Positions 34,340-42,473 are shown, counted from the first letter of the stretch. The stretch: DNA of 43,980 nucleotides from Candidatus Bathyarchaeota archaeon (GCA_017883615.1 JADGNF010000035.1:1-43980), one strand, 5' to 3'. The notes: generated from the sequence alone by a model not told the origin. Numbers and translations: made by a program.

Positions 34340-34694
34340 ATGAACATTCTAGTTGTCTACGACAGTAAAACTGGAAACACGGAAAAAATGGCGAAAGCCG
34401 TAGCTAAAGGCGCACAAGAAACTGGCGCCAAAATCGTTCTGAAACGCGCCGAAAACGTGAAAAACCAAGACTTCGAGGATGCAGACGGTATCCTCATGGG
34501 TTCACCCACTTACTTTGGGCAAATGTCCGCCAAACTCAAGCACATAATCGACGACTCAATCGGCGTACATACGAGGCTCACGGGAAAAGTCGGAGGAGCT
34601 TTCACCAGCAGCGGCGGAACAGCGACGGGACCTGCAGGCATGCGAAGAACTTGGTGAAAAAGTTGCAGTTCTGATTCAGAAATTGAAGGCGTGA
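34340..34694 (+). pseudogene. WrbA-like flavodoxin with an internal deletion and frameshift
   Basis: Residues 1-97 are a good WrbA/flavodoxin N-terminus: the FMN phosphate loop YDSKTGNTEKMA, MGSPTYFGQMSAKLKH, and VGGAFTSSGGTATG. The frame then stops at 34657 after eight unrelated residues. In another frame the typical C-terminal helix appears (LQACEELGEKVAVLIQKLKA, 34632-34691, stop TGA 34692-34694). The segment that normally lies between, about 30-50 residues forming the last strands of the FMN site, is missing, so a deletion near 34628-34632 removed it and shifted the frame. The product could hardly bind FMN. The remnant ends 3 bp before the tRNA gene. Confidence 0.75.
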
Positions 34695-34697
34695 TAG

Positions 34698-34772
34698 TGG
34701 GCCCGGCCGGATTTGAACCAGCGATCAACAGATTATGAGTCTGGCGCTCTAGCCGGACTGAGCTACGGGCCC
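34698..34772 (-). tRNA. tRNA-Met (CAT)
   Basis: A full cloverleaf lies on the minus strand. The acceptor GGGCCCG (34772-34766) pairs with CGGGCCC (34705-34699). The D arm is GCTC...GAGC, the anticodon loop CTCATAA has CAT at 34737-34735, and the T arm is GCTGG TTCAAAT CCGGC. The discriminator is A at 34698; CCA is not encoded and no intron is present. A CAT anticodon could also mark tRNA-Ile2 (modified C34). Elongator Met is the default, since the acceptor lacks the initiator features. Confidence 0.92.
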
Positions 34773-35122
34773 GACGATTCTCTTACATATGCTGTTTCAG
34801 ACGGAATTTAAACGTTTTCCGATATGTCAAATCCAAAAAGTCGAAGCGAGAAAATTTTAGACGCTGCTGCAAATGAAAAGAAACCCTCTGCTGTACTCGG
34901 CAGAATTCCGTATTTTCACTCTTTATCAATATGAACGCTTACGAATCCACCATAGATTTGGAAATATGTTGATAGTATTTGTAGAGGGGGTATAGACAAA
35001 AAATCGCGATTGACCCCCAACTTTTGTAACCCGAAACATGGTTCGAATGTTGGTAAAACCTTAAAACAGGTTTTGACGATCCAACACGAAAGAGAAGAAC
35101 CAAAAGAAAGAAAACGCTAACC
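34773..35122. other. Gene-poor region beside the tRNA
   Basis: Besides the tRNA promoter, a 36-codon plus-strand frame (34824-34934) begins MSNPKSRSEKILDAAANE, faintly like the first turn of a TetR regulator, but it ends after 36 residues and may be a remnant or chance. A short GGGGGT/ACCCCC inverted pair (near 34985-35017) could form a hairpin. Nothing else was seen. Confidence 0.35.
34803..34814 (-). promoter_or_regulatory. TATA box of the tRNA gene
   Basis: On the minus strand CGTTTAAATTCC lies 31-42 bp upstream of the tRNA 5' end, the expected distance for an archaeal tRNA promoter with a short leader. Confidence 0.45.
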
Positions 35123-35872
35123 TTAGAATGGCCAGCGGGACTTCCCGAACCGATACATCAAATCCATTTCTCCTTTAATTGGGGCTATGACGTTTTCGAT
35201 TCGGTCAACCACGACGCCAAGTTTTTCGTCGCCGTCAAAGTGTACTCGGATTTGAACTGCACAACTTAATCTTCTGTGGGCAAGCTCCACGTAGCCGCAT
35301 TCGTCATCCCAGAAGTACTCGTCTCCAAACTTCGCCACTTCCTTATCAGTAATAAAGTCGATGGCTTCAAAACGCGATTCAATAGCTTCTATTATTTTGC
35401 TATTCTTTTTTGTAAGGCTCCTACGCCAAAAGGACTCAAGCTTCTCTAGTCGCTGGGCATAATCCTTGAGCGCTTTCGAAGCGTCCGCAACGGTCATTTG
35501 TTTGAGTTTTGGAGCAACCATGCCCAAATTCACTTCTACATGCCCTTCGCCAATGACATCAGGATGATCCCGAACTATGTTGAAGAGGAAATCGTTAATC
35601 TGGTCTTGCAGCTTCTGGGCATCCTGCTTTTTTATCTTCTTAAGTTCTTTCACTCTCTCTTTAGGCACGTACTCAACGTAATACTTGGCTAAAGCTTTCT
35701 TGTTGAGGTTTCCATACCAGAAGAAAACGTAGCCAAAGTTTGTCGGAACCGATTTGAGGCAGTTTTTGCCGTTCTCGTCAATTGTGAGGTCCACCAAATC
35801 CAGAAACAAGTCGCGCATTGAACGCTTAAACGAAGTAGCAGGGATATTTTGAAGCGCAAATTTCTCCGTCAT
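35123..35872 (-). CDS. Hypothetical protein, mixed alpha/beta with a helical middle
   Basis: I recognise no family in this 249-residue soluble protein. The first 75 residues contain KSVPTNFGYVFFWYGNLNKKA. A charged helical region, KERVKELKKIKKQDAQKLQDQ (about 80-160), follows, and the C-terminal part, FGDEYFWDDECGYVELAHRRL then AVQIRVHFDGDEKLGVVVD, looks like a beta sheet. The ATG at 35872 (GGAG just upstream, TATA-like GATAAAAG about 30 bp up) is preferred to an ATG six codons earlier (35890). It is transcribed away from the tubulin-like cluster. Confidence 0.6.
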   Translation of the reverse strand: MTEKFALQNIPATSFKRSMRDLFLDLVDLTIDENGKNCLKSVPTNFGYVFFWYGNLNKKALAKYYVEYVPKERVKELKKIKKQDAQKLQDQINDFLFNIVRDHPDVIGEGHVEVNLGMVAPKLKQMTVADASKALKDYAQRLEKLESFWRRSLTKKNSKIIEAIESRFEAIDFITDKEVAKFGDEYFWDDECGYVELAHRRLSCAVQIRVHFDGDEKLGVVVDRIENVIAPIKGEMDLMYRFGKSRWPF

Positions 35873-36050
35873 GAATCTCCATAGCAGCATTTTGAGGCTT
35901 TTATCCTAATTGGTCGCCCACCCAAGAAAACCTCGTTAGGAAACCAAAACAAGCCAAACTTAACTGCAGTAGATATACGCCCATGTTACAAACGGTTATA
36001 AAGTGCTAAGACAGAAACGAGAAGTTACCAAGTGAGGTGAAAAGCAAAAA

Positions 36051-36179
36051 ATGCTTAGCCGAGACTGTGATGGATGCGAGCTGCTTCAACCGTGCGTGAA
36101 ACGTTATCAAAGTGTTTCCAAAGGCGGAAAAGTGTACTGCCCAGATGGAACTGCCCACTTAGTCGACCACAAACAATGA
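36051..36179 (+). CDS. Small four-cysteine protein
   Basis: This 42-residue protein starts at ATG 36051 with GAGGTGA about 12 bases upstream. It contains CDGCELLQPC (C6, C9, C15) and VYCPDG (C31), enough ligands for a zinc ion or a small iron-sulfur site, plus His36 and His40. It has no hydrophobic segment and is too short for most gene finders. It stands alone at the upstream edge of the tubulin-like cluster; any link to that cluster is unproven. Confidence 0.55.
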   Translation: MLSRDCDGCELLQPCVKRYQSVSKGGKVYCPDGTAHLVDHKQ

Positions 36180-36408
36180 ATGACACAATTATCCCTGTTT
36201 TTGTCCCTTACTTCTAGAATTTTTTATACATAAAACATGTTTGAAGGTTGCCAAGTAGAATTGGAAACGTTTCTTTGAAACGCATCTTCTGAAAGTGGGT
36301 AGAACGCCAACCCTGTTTTTCTTTTATGTGTTAACTTTTTATGCTCTTCATACTATAATGCTACGCAAGCAAAATAAATTGGGGACATGCTCATTCAGGT
36401 GATGTTTG

Positions 36409-36642
36409 ATGGTTAATTGGAGAGAAGACATCGAATTCGTTTATGCTTTGTTCATGCTTGTTTCATGCATAGTTGTATTCTTCGTTTTGTATGACTCAAT
36501 GAGTTTAACGTTGGCAGCAGTAGCAACCGGTGTGATTGTTTTGGTGGAAGCCGCAATTGCATTCGCAGCTCTTGAAAGCGACACAGCCATAGCCAACTGG
36601 GAAAAACTCGGAAAGAAAGAACATGAAAGTGAGCAAAAATGA
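36409..36642 (+). CDS. Small two-TM membrane protein
   Basis: This 77-residue protein has two hydrophobic segments (about residues 8-28 and 32-55) joined by a very short loop, then a charged cytoplasmic tail ending KKEHESEQK. I choose ATG 36409 over the adjacent TTG at 36406; the AGGTGAT at 36398-36404 is the ribosome binding site. Its stop overlaps the start of the next gene (ATGA), so the two are translated together. No family is recognised; a membrane adaptor for the downstream protein is a reasonable guess. Confidence 0.6.
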   Translation: MVNWREDIEFVYALFMLVSCIVVFFVLYDSMSLTLAAVATGVIVLVEAAIAFAALESDTAIANWEKLGKKEHESEQK

Positions 36643-37565
36643 CGCGCCCCCAATCGAAACGGAAACTTCAAAACCCATTCGAAAAACCATCTGTACAAAT
36701 CTCTTCGAAGGCCTATCTGAGAAACTTTGGAAAAGGCAAACTCAAATTTGCCGACGACGCCTTAAAGTTTTACCAATATAGTGGGCGATTGACAAAAAAG
36801 AAATCGCTGGCTAAACTAATTCCGTTAGCTAAAATTGAGAAGGTAACTTTGGTTTCAGACGAGTTAAACGTCACTTCACAAGGAATAACCGAAAGCTTTG
36901 TCATCAATGATAAAGCATTCGCCCAATTCGTCTACCTAAAAACAAACGAGTTTCTCTCGCAGCCTGAAGAATCAAAAGAAACGCAGATACCTTCCACAAT
37001 CGAAGCTCCCGCGAAACAACAGCTTGGACAAACATTAGACGTTTCCCTCTCAATAATTGATTCATTATTTGACGGCCTCATGTGTTTGCAAGGGCGAGTA
37101 GACTGGAATCAAATCACTAACCATGTAAAAAAATGCGAAGAGGACGTCAAAAAAATCGACAAAGGCATCTTTGAAACCGTCAACTTGGATTTTTCGGTGC
37201 TTTTCTCAGCCGCTACCGATCGTAATGTAGAATCGTTTACTAAAGAAGCCTATCGCCTCTTGGAAACGCTTCATGGAAACTTCCAAGGAATAGCGCCAGA
37301 ATTCCTGAAAGCAAAAAATGTTGTCACGTCATACTACATTCTAAATGACACCATGTTAGCCGTGGTCGTAGGCGACGCGAACGTCGAGGATGAACTAACC
37401 CAGCTATCTCTCTCGCTTGCTGATTTGTCAAAAGATATCGGCTTGAACGCGATAGAAGTTGTTAATCCTATGAATAATCTGCTTAAGGAGAAACAAAAAG
37501 ACCCCTATGCCCAAGAAGCTAGGGCAATTTTCAAAAAACAGGTAGCAGCTGCAATGGCAAAGTAA
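36639..37565 (+). CDS. Hypothetical protein with a possible PH-like domain
   Basis: This is a 308-residue cytoplasmic protein. Residues 25-105 alternate short strands and end in a helix (KLKFADDALKFYQYSGRL, then IPLAKIEKVTLVSDELNV, FVINDKAFAQFVYLKTNEF), a pattern typical of bacterial PH/GRAM-like folds. This is inferred from pattern, not from a family match. Residues 110-125 form a linker. Residues 130-300 are mostly helical with a small alpha/beta part (NVVTSYYILNDTMLAVVVGDA). It is coupled to the two-TM gene by a 4-bp overlap and sits directly upstream of the anchored coiled-coil protein and the FtsZ/tubulin-like gene. Confidence 0.6.
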   Translation: MTRPQSKRKLQNPFEKPSVQISSKAYLRNFGKGKLKFADDALKFYQYSGRLTKKKSLAKLIPLAKIEKVTLVSDELNVTSQGITESFVINDKAFAQFVYLKTNEFLSQPEESKETQIPSTIEAPAKQQLGQTLDVSLSIIDSLFDGLMCLQGRVDWNQITNHVKKCEEDVKKIDKGIFETVNLDFSVLFSAATDRNVESFTKEAYRLLETLHGNFQGIAPEFLKAKNVVTSYYILNDTMLAVVVGDANVEDELTQLSLSLADLSKDIGLNAIEVVNPMNNLLKEKQKDPYAQEARAIFKKQVAAAMAK

Positions 37566-37616
37566 TCTTCTTTTTTGCCATCTAAAATTTTTTTGTATTC
37601 CCAGAATGTACACAAA

Positions 37617-37633
37617 AGTTATATGTTAAATAA
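37617..37633 (+). promoter_or_regulatory. TATA box for the anchored protein and tubulin-like operon
   Basis: AGTTATATGTTAAATAA lies 31-47 bp before the ATG at 37664, with TGAGGGAG as ribosome binding site in between. The downstream tubulin-like gene has no separate promoter visible and should be on the same transcript. Confidence 0.5.
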
Positions 37634-37663
37634 TTCAACATAAACAGGCTGAGGGAGTGCAAA

Positions 37664-38629
37664 ATGAAAAGAGGAATGTTAGCCATATTAGTCGTAAGTC
37701 TATTATTACTTGTACCCATTCTTTCAATAACACAAGTGAAAGCACAAACAACCGGAAATTGGATAACCACCTCCGCAATAACCGACCGGAATACTGGTCA
37801 AGCCCTAGATCCAAACGGAATTCCTGCTGGGGCAGACCTAGAAATATCCATAACAATCCAAGTAACAACTTCCAGCCCATCTACCACTCTAAAACTTTCC
37901 ACATCAATGGATCATCCTTCTCAAGGTAACTATTGGGAGATTCACGGAAGCTACGGCGGCATCGACACATCCACATACAACCCCAACACACAATCCGTGA
38001 GCTTTAAGCAAACCATTGGGACACTCACAATATCTTGCTTTGGTAAAATAAAACAAGACATAACTCAAACCGTAATTTCGGGAATAACTTTCGACAAGGC
38101 AGTCGCTAAAGACCTCGTTACACTCACTGACCAGACAAACAATCAGCTGGACAAAATTAGCGTAAACATCGTGGACGCTGCCATCACCGACTTCTCCAAC
38201 AAGTTGGCTTCCGCTAGAGCAGAGTACCAGACCTTGAGCGATCAAGCCATAGACCAAGCTTACCTTAACCTTTACCAAACCGTAATTAACCAAGCCACAA
38301 GCCAAGCAAACTCCGGACTAGTGGACAGCGCCATCGGCACCCTAGACCAGCTTTCACAAGCCGAAAGCGCAGCCGCGCCTTCCACAACAAGCACTCCTAT
38401 AGAGGCTACTCTATTTCTGCCAGCCGTAATTGTGTTAGTAATTATCGTCGTTTTGGTCGCCTTCTTGATGGTGAAAGCCCGCGGAAAAGTAAGCTATGAC
38501 AAATTGGTAATTGAAGATCAAATCAAAGACTTAGAAGGGTTAACTCTCCGAGCCTCAAAAGTCGACAGAAACTTAACTGTAAGCTTGGAGAGCATAAAGG
38601 ACAGGTTGAAGAACCTGGTTGAGGTGTAA
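37664..38629 (+). CDS. Signal-anchored surface protein with cytoplasmic coiled-coil tail
   Basis: In this 321-residue protein, a signal peptide (residues 1-27, likely cut after VKA) is followed by a strand-rich, Ser/Thr-rich outer domain (about 30-145) and a helical outer stalk (145-235). A short Ser/Thr linker leads to one membrane segment (249-270) and a 50-residue cytoplasmic tail predicted as coiled coil (VIEDQIKDLEGLTLRASKV). I know no named family. Its stop lies 5 bp before the probable ACG start of the FtsZ/tubulin-like gene, and the end of this gene supplies that gene's Shine-Dalgarno. An anchor linking envelope and filament is a natural hypothesis. Confidence 0.75.
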   Translation: MKRGMLAILVVSLLLLVPILSITQVKAQTTGNWITTSAITDRNTGQALDPNGIPAGADLEISITIQVTTSSPSTTLKLSTSMDHPSQGNYWEIHGSYGGIDTSTYNPNTQSVSFKQTIGTLTISCFGKIKQDITQTVISGITFDKAVAKDLVTLTDQTNNQLDKISVNIVDAAITDFSNKLASARAEYQTLSDQAIDQAYLNLYQTVINQATSQANSGLVDSAIGTLDQLSQAESAAAPSTTSTPIEATLFLPAVIVLVIIVVLVAFLMVKARGKVSYDKLVIEDQIKDLEGLTLRASKVDRNLTVSLESIKDRLKNLVEV

Positions 38630-38634
38630 ACGCT

Positions 38635-41328
38635 ACGAGACCATATCAAAACACAGTTCAAGTAATCGGTCTTGGATCAGCAGGAACAAACATCGTAGAA
38701 GTCTTCATGACTAGCAAGAAAACCATGGAAATGCTAGAGAGCGACATCTCACGCGTTTCACTTCTAGCTATCGACATCGCGGATCCTGAAATCAGAGCAC
38801 TACTAGAAACCAACGAACAAGTCATGAAGGCCATGGTTAAAGCAGGCATTCCAAAAGAACGGATGCGTTTAGTTGCACAATCAATAAAGTTCCCCACCGC
38901 CGAAACAATGTTTGACTTCGTCAATCTAAAATTCAACGAATATCTAGTAAACGAAGGCGCCAAAATGGGTGATTTTACCCCTTGGTTAACTTCCACAATG
39001 GCTATACCTCCTATGGCTGGAGGTGCTGGCAGAAGAAGAGCACTGGCTAAAGCCATCTACGCTTTAAACTACTACCAACTTGGCATCGTGAAGAGCGCAA
39101 TTAACACTTTCAAAGAACAGGCCTTCTCCTCAATCGTCACGCCAACAGTAGTTTTGTTTTTCGGTCTAGGCGGGGGAACTGGAAGTGGCGTATTCTTTGA
39201 CTTCGCAAAACACCTCCGGAAGGTCCTCGGCTCCAGCGTGCCAATAATTGCATTTGTAATTTCTCCATGCGGTGGCGACGATCCTCCAGCGAAAGGATGC
39301 TCATCATTTACTGCCATGAACGAACTTTCATTGTTCTTGAACAAGGATTACAACGAATACATCACAAAGACGTTTGGCGAATGCTACAGAAACCCCCTCA
39401 ACGCACTGATTTACTTGCCGCTGTTACCTGCTTACTCAAAGATAGGTAACATAGTTTCTGCACGCCGAGAAATGGATGAAATGGTCGTTGACATGCTCTA
39501 TATGCTAATGGACTTCGATCTTGCAGACTTAATGGGCGGCATCGGAACCGAGGTGGGATTAGGCAACAACTTTGTACATACCCTCGGCTCAGTGAAAGTG
39601 ATGTACCCCGTTGAGGACTACATTCTTGCACTCAAGTTGTACTTCGAAAGACTAGAAATACTCTATAATCTTCGAAAAGAAAAACTAGCCATAATGGATG
39701 CGATTCGAGACATATTCATCCAGACCAATGGTGACCTTGTCGAACTCTATAGAAAATACCTCATAAAAATTGGCGAATACGTTGACGAAGAGTTTGAGAG
39801 CAGAGTCAACAATGTAATCCACAGCAATCCAAAACTAGATGAAGACTACATCCTACATGTTCGAGCAATCGAGGATCAAATGGAAGCTTGGCTCAACGAA
39901 ATAATGAAGTTCCTGACAACCATCAAGTTGATGACAAGGACCGGACCAATTGAAGAAACAATCGTTAACCTGATGCTGCGCAAAGAAGGTTCAAGAAAAA
40001 TTGACAATCTCGAAGCCTTGCTACGGTCACTTCAGAAGACACACTTAGATTTCCCGGAAAGGAAGAACGAAATATTTGAGCGGCTAAAACACTTGATACC
40101 GAGCAGCCAGATTTTCACTTTGAGGCAAAAGAGGCTCATGGAAGACTTCATGGACCTCGCTGACATGACTGAAAAGTCTCTAGCTACGCTAAAGTTTTAT
40201 GACGAAAGCAGGTACCTCACAGAAGCGGTTATTGGATTCTATGAAGTCATGCCTGAATCCGAGGCGGAACTTGCAGAATTGCGGAATATTCGGTCAGAGC
40301 TCTCTACGTTGTATCTAATGATGCAGTTAATGCTCAGGACGCCATCTGACGAAAGAAAGATGATAGATGAACACATGACGTACTTAAACGAAGTAAAATC
40401 CATATTCCTCATGAAAAAATCTGATGCTGAAAACGGACTGCTACTTGTTCAGGAAGCTATTCAACGCAAAGATTTCGATAAGAGGAAGGCCGAACGTGAT
40501 CTTAAGAGAACTTTCGGTTCCAAGCGCTATGCCACAGAACAACATACAAGTGTTGATCGCGACTTAAAGAGGCTAGAAGAAGAACAAGCAATGGCACTTG
40601 ATGAACTTAACCGGATGGATCAGGTTGTTATGCTTTATGATGTGCTTGCGACTCAGATTGACCCAGTATCGGAATATCGGAAGATGCTCAATAAGATTGC
40701 AGACTTAACTGAAGAGTACAACAACAAGATTTCTGACATTATTCAGCCCAAGAAGTACTTTGAGCGTTCAACAGAGCTTACCCAAGCAGAGCAAATGAAG
40801 ATCATTTTCAAGATTCTAATGGAACAAGAGGACACATTGACTAAGAAAGCGATTCTTAAGCAGGTCCTAGACATGGCACACTTCAAAGACTACATGAAGA
40901 GCCTGATACGGATTTTCAAAACACCAAGCGTTTTGGGCTTCAAGCCGACATACAAGACAGATTACCTCTGGGTTACCGTTTCCACGCCAGAAGACCTTTG
41001 GAGTGAGGACTTAACGCAGGAAATCTACACTTCTTTGGCTGGCTACGTTACCAGCGAAGTGTCACGGACTATAACAGTTCGCGTGGTCGACAGCCGGGAT
41101 GAATGGACTACCAGAATCATGGTTGTAGCGGGCAGAGGAAAACCTGAAGACATGGAAGCATTTGACGAAATGCAGTTGCTCTATACCAAATCTAGCTCTT
41201 TCGAAAGACATCTCAGCCGCTCCTACTTGCTTGAACATGGCGTCGCAGCAGTGCCGCTAATTAACGACATCAATCACAACAACAACCTTAACGGTAAGAA
41301 ACTAACCGCTTCCGATGAAAAACCTTAG
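38635..41328 (+). CDS. Large FtsZ/tubulin-superfamily GTPase with a long helical insertion
   Basis: The protein has about 897 residues from a probable ACG start. The GTPase domain holds T1 GLGSAGTN (12-19), a T2/T3 region (SLLAIDIAD; AGGAGRRRALAKA), T4 signature GLGGGTGSG (177-185) and a T7 loop DFDLADL (293-299) equivalent to NVDFADV of FtsZ, keeping the aspartates that drive GTP hydrolysis across a filament. About 430 mostly helical, charged residues follow (324-764). Then comes a segment resembling the FtsZ C-terminal domain (776-835: YLWVTVSTPEDLW...RIMVVAGRG). The first canonical ATG (38707) would delete T1 and is not the start. FtsZ is about 360-400 residues, so this is far larger. Its closest described relatives are probably the divergent long tubulin-like/FtsZ-like families of bacteria and archaea. 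Confidence 0.85.
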   Translation, partial: TRPYQNTVQVIGLGSAGTNIVEVFMTSKKTMEMLESDISRVSLLAIDIADPEIRALLETNEQVMKAMVKAGIPKERMRLVAQSIKFPTAETMFDFVNLKFNEYLVNEGAKMGDFTPWLTSTMAIPPMAGGAGRRRALAKAIYALNYYQLGIVKSAINTFKEQAFSSIVTPTVVLFFGLGGGTGSGVFFDFAKHLRKVLGSSVPIIAFVISPCGGDDPPAKGCSSFTAMNELSLFLNKDYNEYITKTFGECYRNPLNALIYLPLLPAYSKIGNIVSARREMDEMVVDMLYMLMDFDLADLMGGIGTEVGLGNNFVHTLGSVKVMYPVEDYILALKLYFERLEILYNLRKEKLAIMDAIRDIFIQTNGDLVELYRKYLIKIGEYVDEEFESRVNNVIHSNPKLDEDYILHVRAIEDQMEAWLNEIMKFLTTIKLMTRTGPIEETIVNLMLRKEGSRKIDNLEALLRSLQKTHLDFPERKNEIFERLKHLIPSSQIFTLRQKRLMEDFMDLADMTEKSLATLKFYDESRYLTEAVIGFYEVMPESEAELAELRNIRSELSTLYLMMQLMLRTPSDERKMIDEHMTYLNEVKSIFLMKKSDAENGLLLVQEAIQRKDFDKRKAERDLKRTFGSKRYATEQHTSVDRDLKRLEEEQAMALDELNRMDQVVMLYDVLATQIDPVSEYRKMLNKIADLTEEYNNKISDIIQPKKYFERSTELTQAEQMKIIFKILMEQEDTLTKKAILKQVLDMAHFKDYMKSLIRIFKTPSVLGFKPTYKTDYLWVTVSTPEDLWSEDLTQEIYTSLAGYVTSEVSRTITVRVVDSRDEWTTRIMVVAGRGKPEDMEAFDEMQLLYTKSSSFERHLSRSYLLEHGVAAVPLINDINHNNNLNGKKLTASDEKP

Positions 41329-41331
41329 TGG

Positions 41332-42459
41332 CTAATCAGTTAAGACCTTTATGAGGTCTTGCCACTCTTTTTCTTTTATGTAACCGTTTTTCTCCGCGTA
41401 AACTTTTATTTCCTTTGCTTTCTTATCTGCTGACTCAACCATCTCAGCCAAGTCAAAACCTCCAACAAACAAGATGAGGTCTATTCGGTCGCTCAAATCC
41501 TCAACATATATGGGTTCGCTCACGTGGACAGACTTGAGACTTGTTTTTTCATTAAACCATTCTTCAACCCAAAATTCGATTTGGCTTTGTGAAAGTTTCT
41601 CTTTCAGATGGCGTGGTGCACGGACAAGGACGTAAAGCATGGTCGCCGTGGACATGTCGAACTGGATAAAGGGTCTGATCAATGTGCTGTCAAGTATGTT
41701 TTTGAATGAACCGTAGATTTTTAGGCTGGCTCCGGTGGCTACAAGTGCGGTGAACATTTTAAGATTAAATGATTTGGATAACTCGAGAAACTCTTGATTG
41801 AATTCTTCTTTTTCTAACGCCAACTCTATGACGTAGTTAAGAACGCGGTTTCCTTTGAGGACTGAGCCTTTTCTATCTACGCCGACGTAGTTTTCGAGGG
41901 CTTCTCTTTCTATCAGGATTTGTGTGAGCCCGTTTGTCATGCATTTTGCCATGGACCAAAGTGTATTGAATTGGGCATCCGCTGGCTGAAGATGAGACGG
42001 TACAATTGCGAATGCTACGGAATTTACATTCCCCTCTTGGAAGCGGGCAGTTAAGTCAGGTAATAGAGCACTCCCCACCCCTTCCCATAAAGATGCCACC
42101 ATAATGGCTCCATATAGTTCGTCGATGGGTTTGCTTTTCAACTTCTCAACGATCGCGTCGTGTTCTGCGATGTATTTTTGGACGTTGAACCAGTAGTGGG
42201 TATCAGCTTTTTCGTCTATACCAATGGTTTCGTTGTTTTCTTTGGTTGTTTTTTTCGATTTGGATTTTCCTTGTTTGGTTTTTTGTACGAAAAATTTTAG
42301 GAGTTCTTCGTTTTCGTTTATGTCGGCGCTTTTGAGGAGAATTTGAGAAGAATAGTCGCCGATTGAAATTATTGCGCGCTGAGGAAACATTGGTTTTAGC
42401 ATTGATATGTGTTTTTGTATACTAGCGTTTAAGTCAAGAGTCACTTTTTCAGCGGACAT
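41332..42459 (-). CDS. Degenerate FtsZ/tubulin-fold protein, probable partner of the large GTPase
   Basis: This 375-residue protein follows the FtsZ order with degraded motifs. A T1-like strand-turn, AIISIGDYSSQIL (29-41), has lost the glycine loop. A T4-like VASLWEGVGSALLPDL (121-136) stands where GGGTGSG would be. These are followed by AFAIVPSHLQP, a conserved-type helix (NTLWSMAKCMTNGLTQILIE), a T7-like region (SFNLKMFTALVATG) lacking the aspartates, and a C-terminal-domain-like segment (MLYVLVRAPRHL...IDLILFVGGF, 274-334). Residues 60-85 are a Lys-rich linker. It probably cannot hydrolyse GTP. It is convergent with the large GTPase, 3 bp apart. The homology is my inference from motif order and should be tested by structure prediction. 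Confidence 0.65.
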   Translation of the reverse strand: MSAEKVTLDLNASIQKHISMLKPMFPQRAIISIGDYSSQILLKSADINENEELLKFFVQKTKQGKSKSKKTTKENNETIGIDEKADTHYWFNVQKYIAEHDAIVEKLKSKPIDELYGAIMVASLWEGVGSALLPDLTARFQEGNVNSVAFAIVPSHLQPADAQFNTLWSMAKCMTNGLTQILIEREALENYVGVDRKGSVLKGNRVLNYVIELALEKEEFNQEFLELSKSFNLKMFTALVATGASLKIYGSFKNILDSTLIRPFIQFDMSTATMLYVLVRAPRHLKEKLSQSQIEFWVEEWFNEKTSLKSVHVSEPIYVEDLSDRIDLILFVGGFDLAEMVESADKKAKEIKVYAEKNGYIKEKEWQDLIKVLTD

Positions 42460-42473
42460 CAGCCAAACTCACG

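Noticed and set aside
34824-34934. 36-codon frame resembling the start of a TetR regulator
   Set aside because: The resemblance is limited to about ten residues and the frame ends without a helix-turn-helix; it overlaps the tRNA promoter side. Kept only as a note in the intergenic entry.
38707-38709. ATG as start of the tubulin-like protein
   Set aside because: It would remove the GLGSAGTN nucleotide-binding loop and has no ribosome binding site, while the frame upstream encodes a perfect T1 segment.
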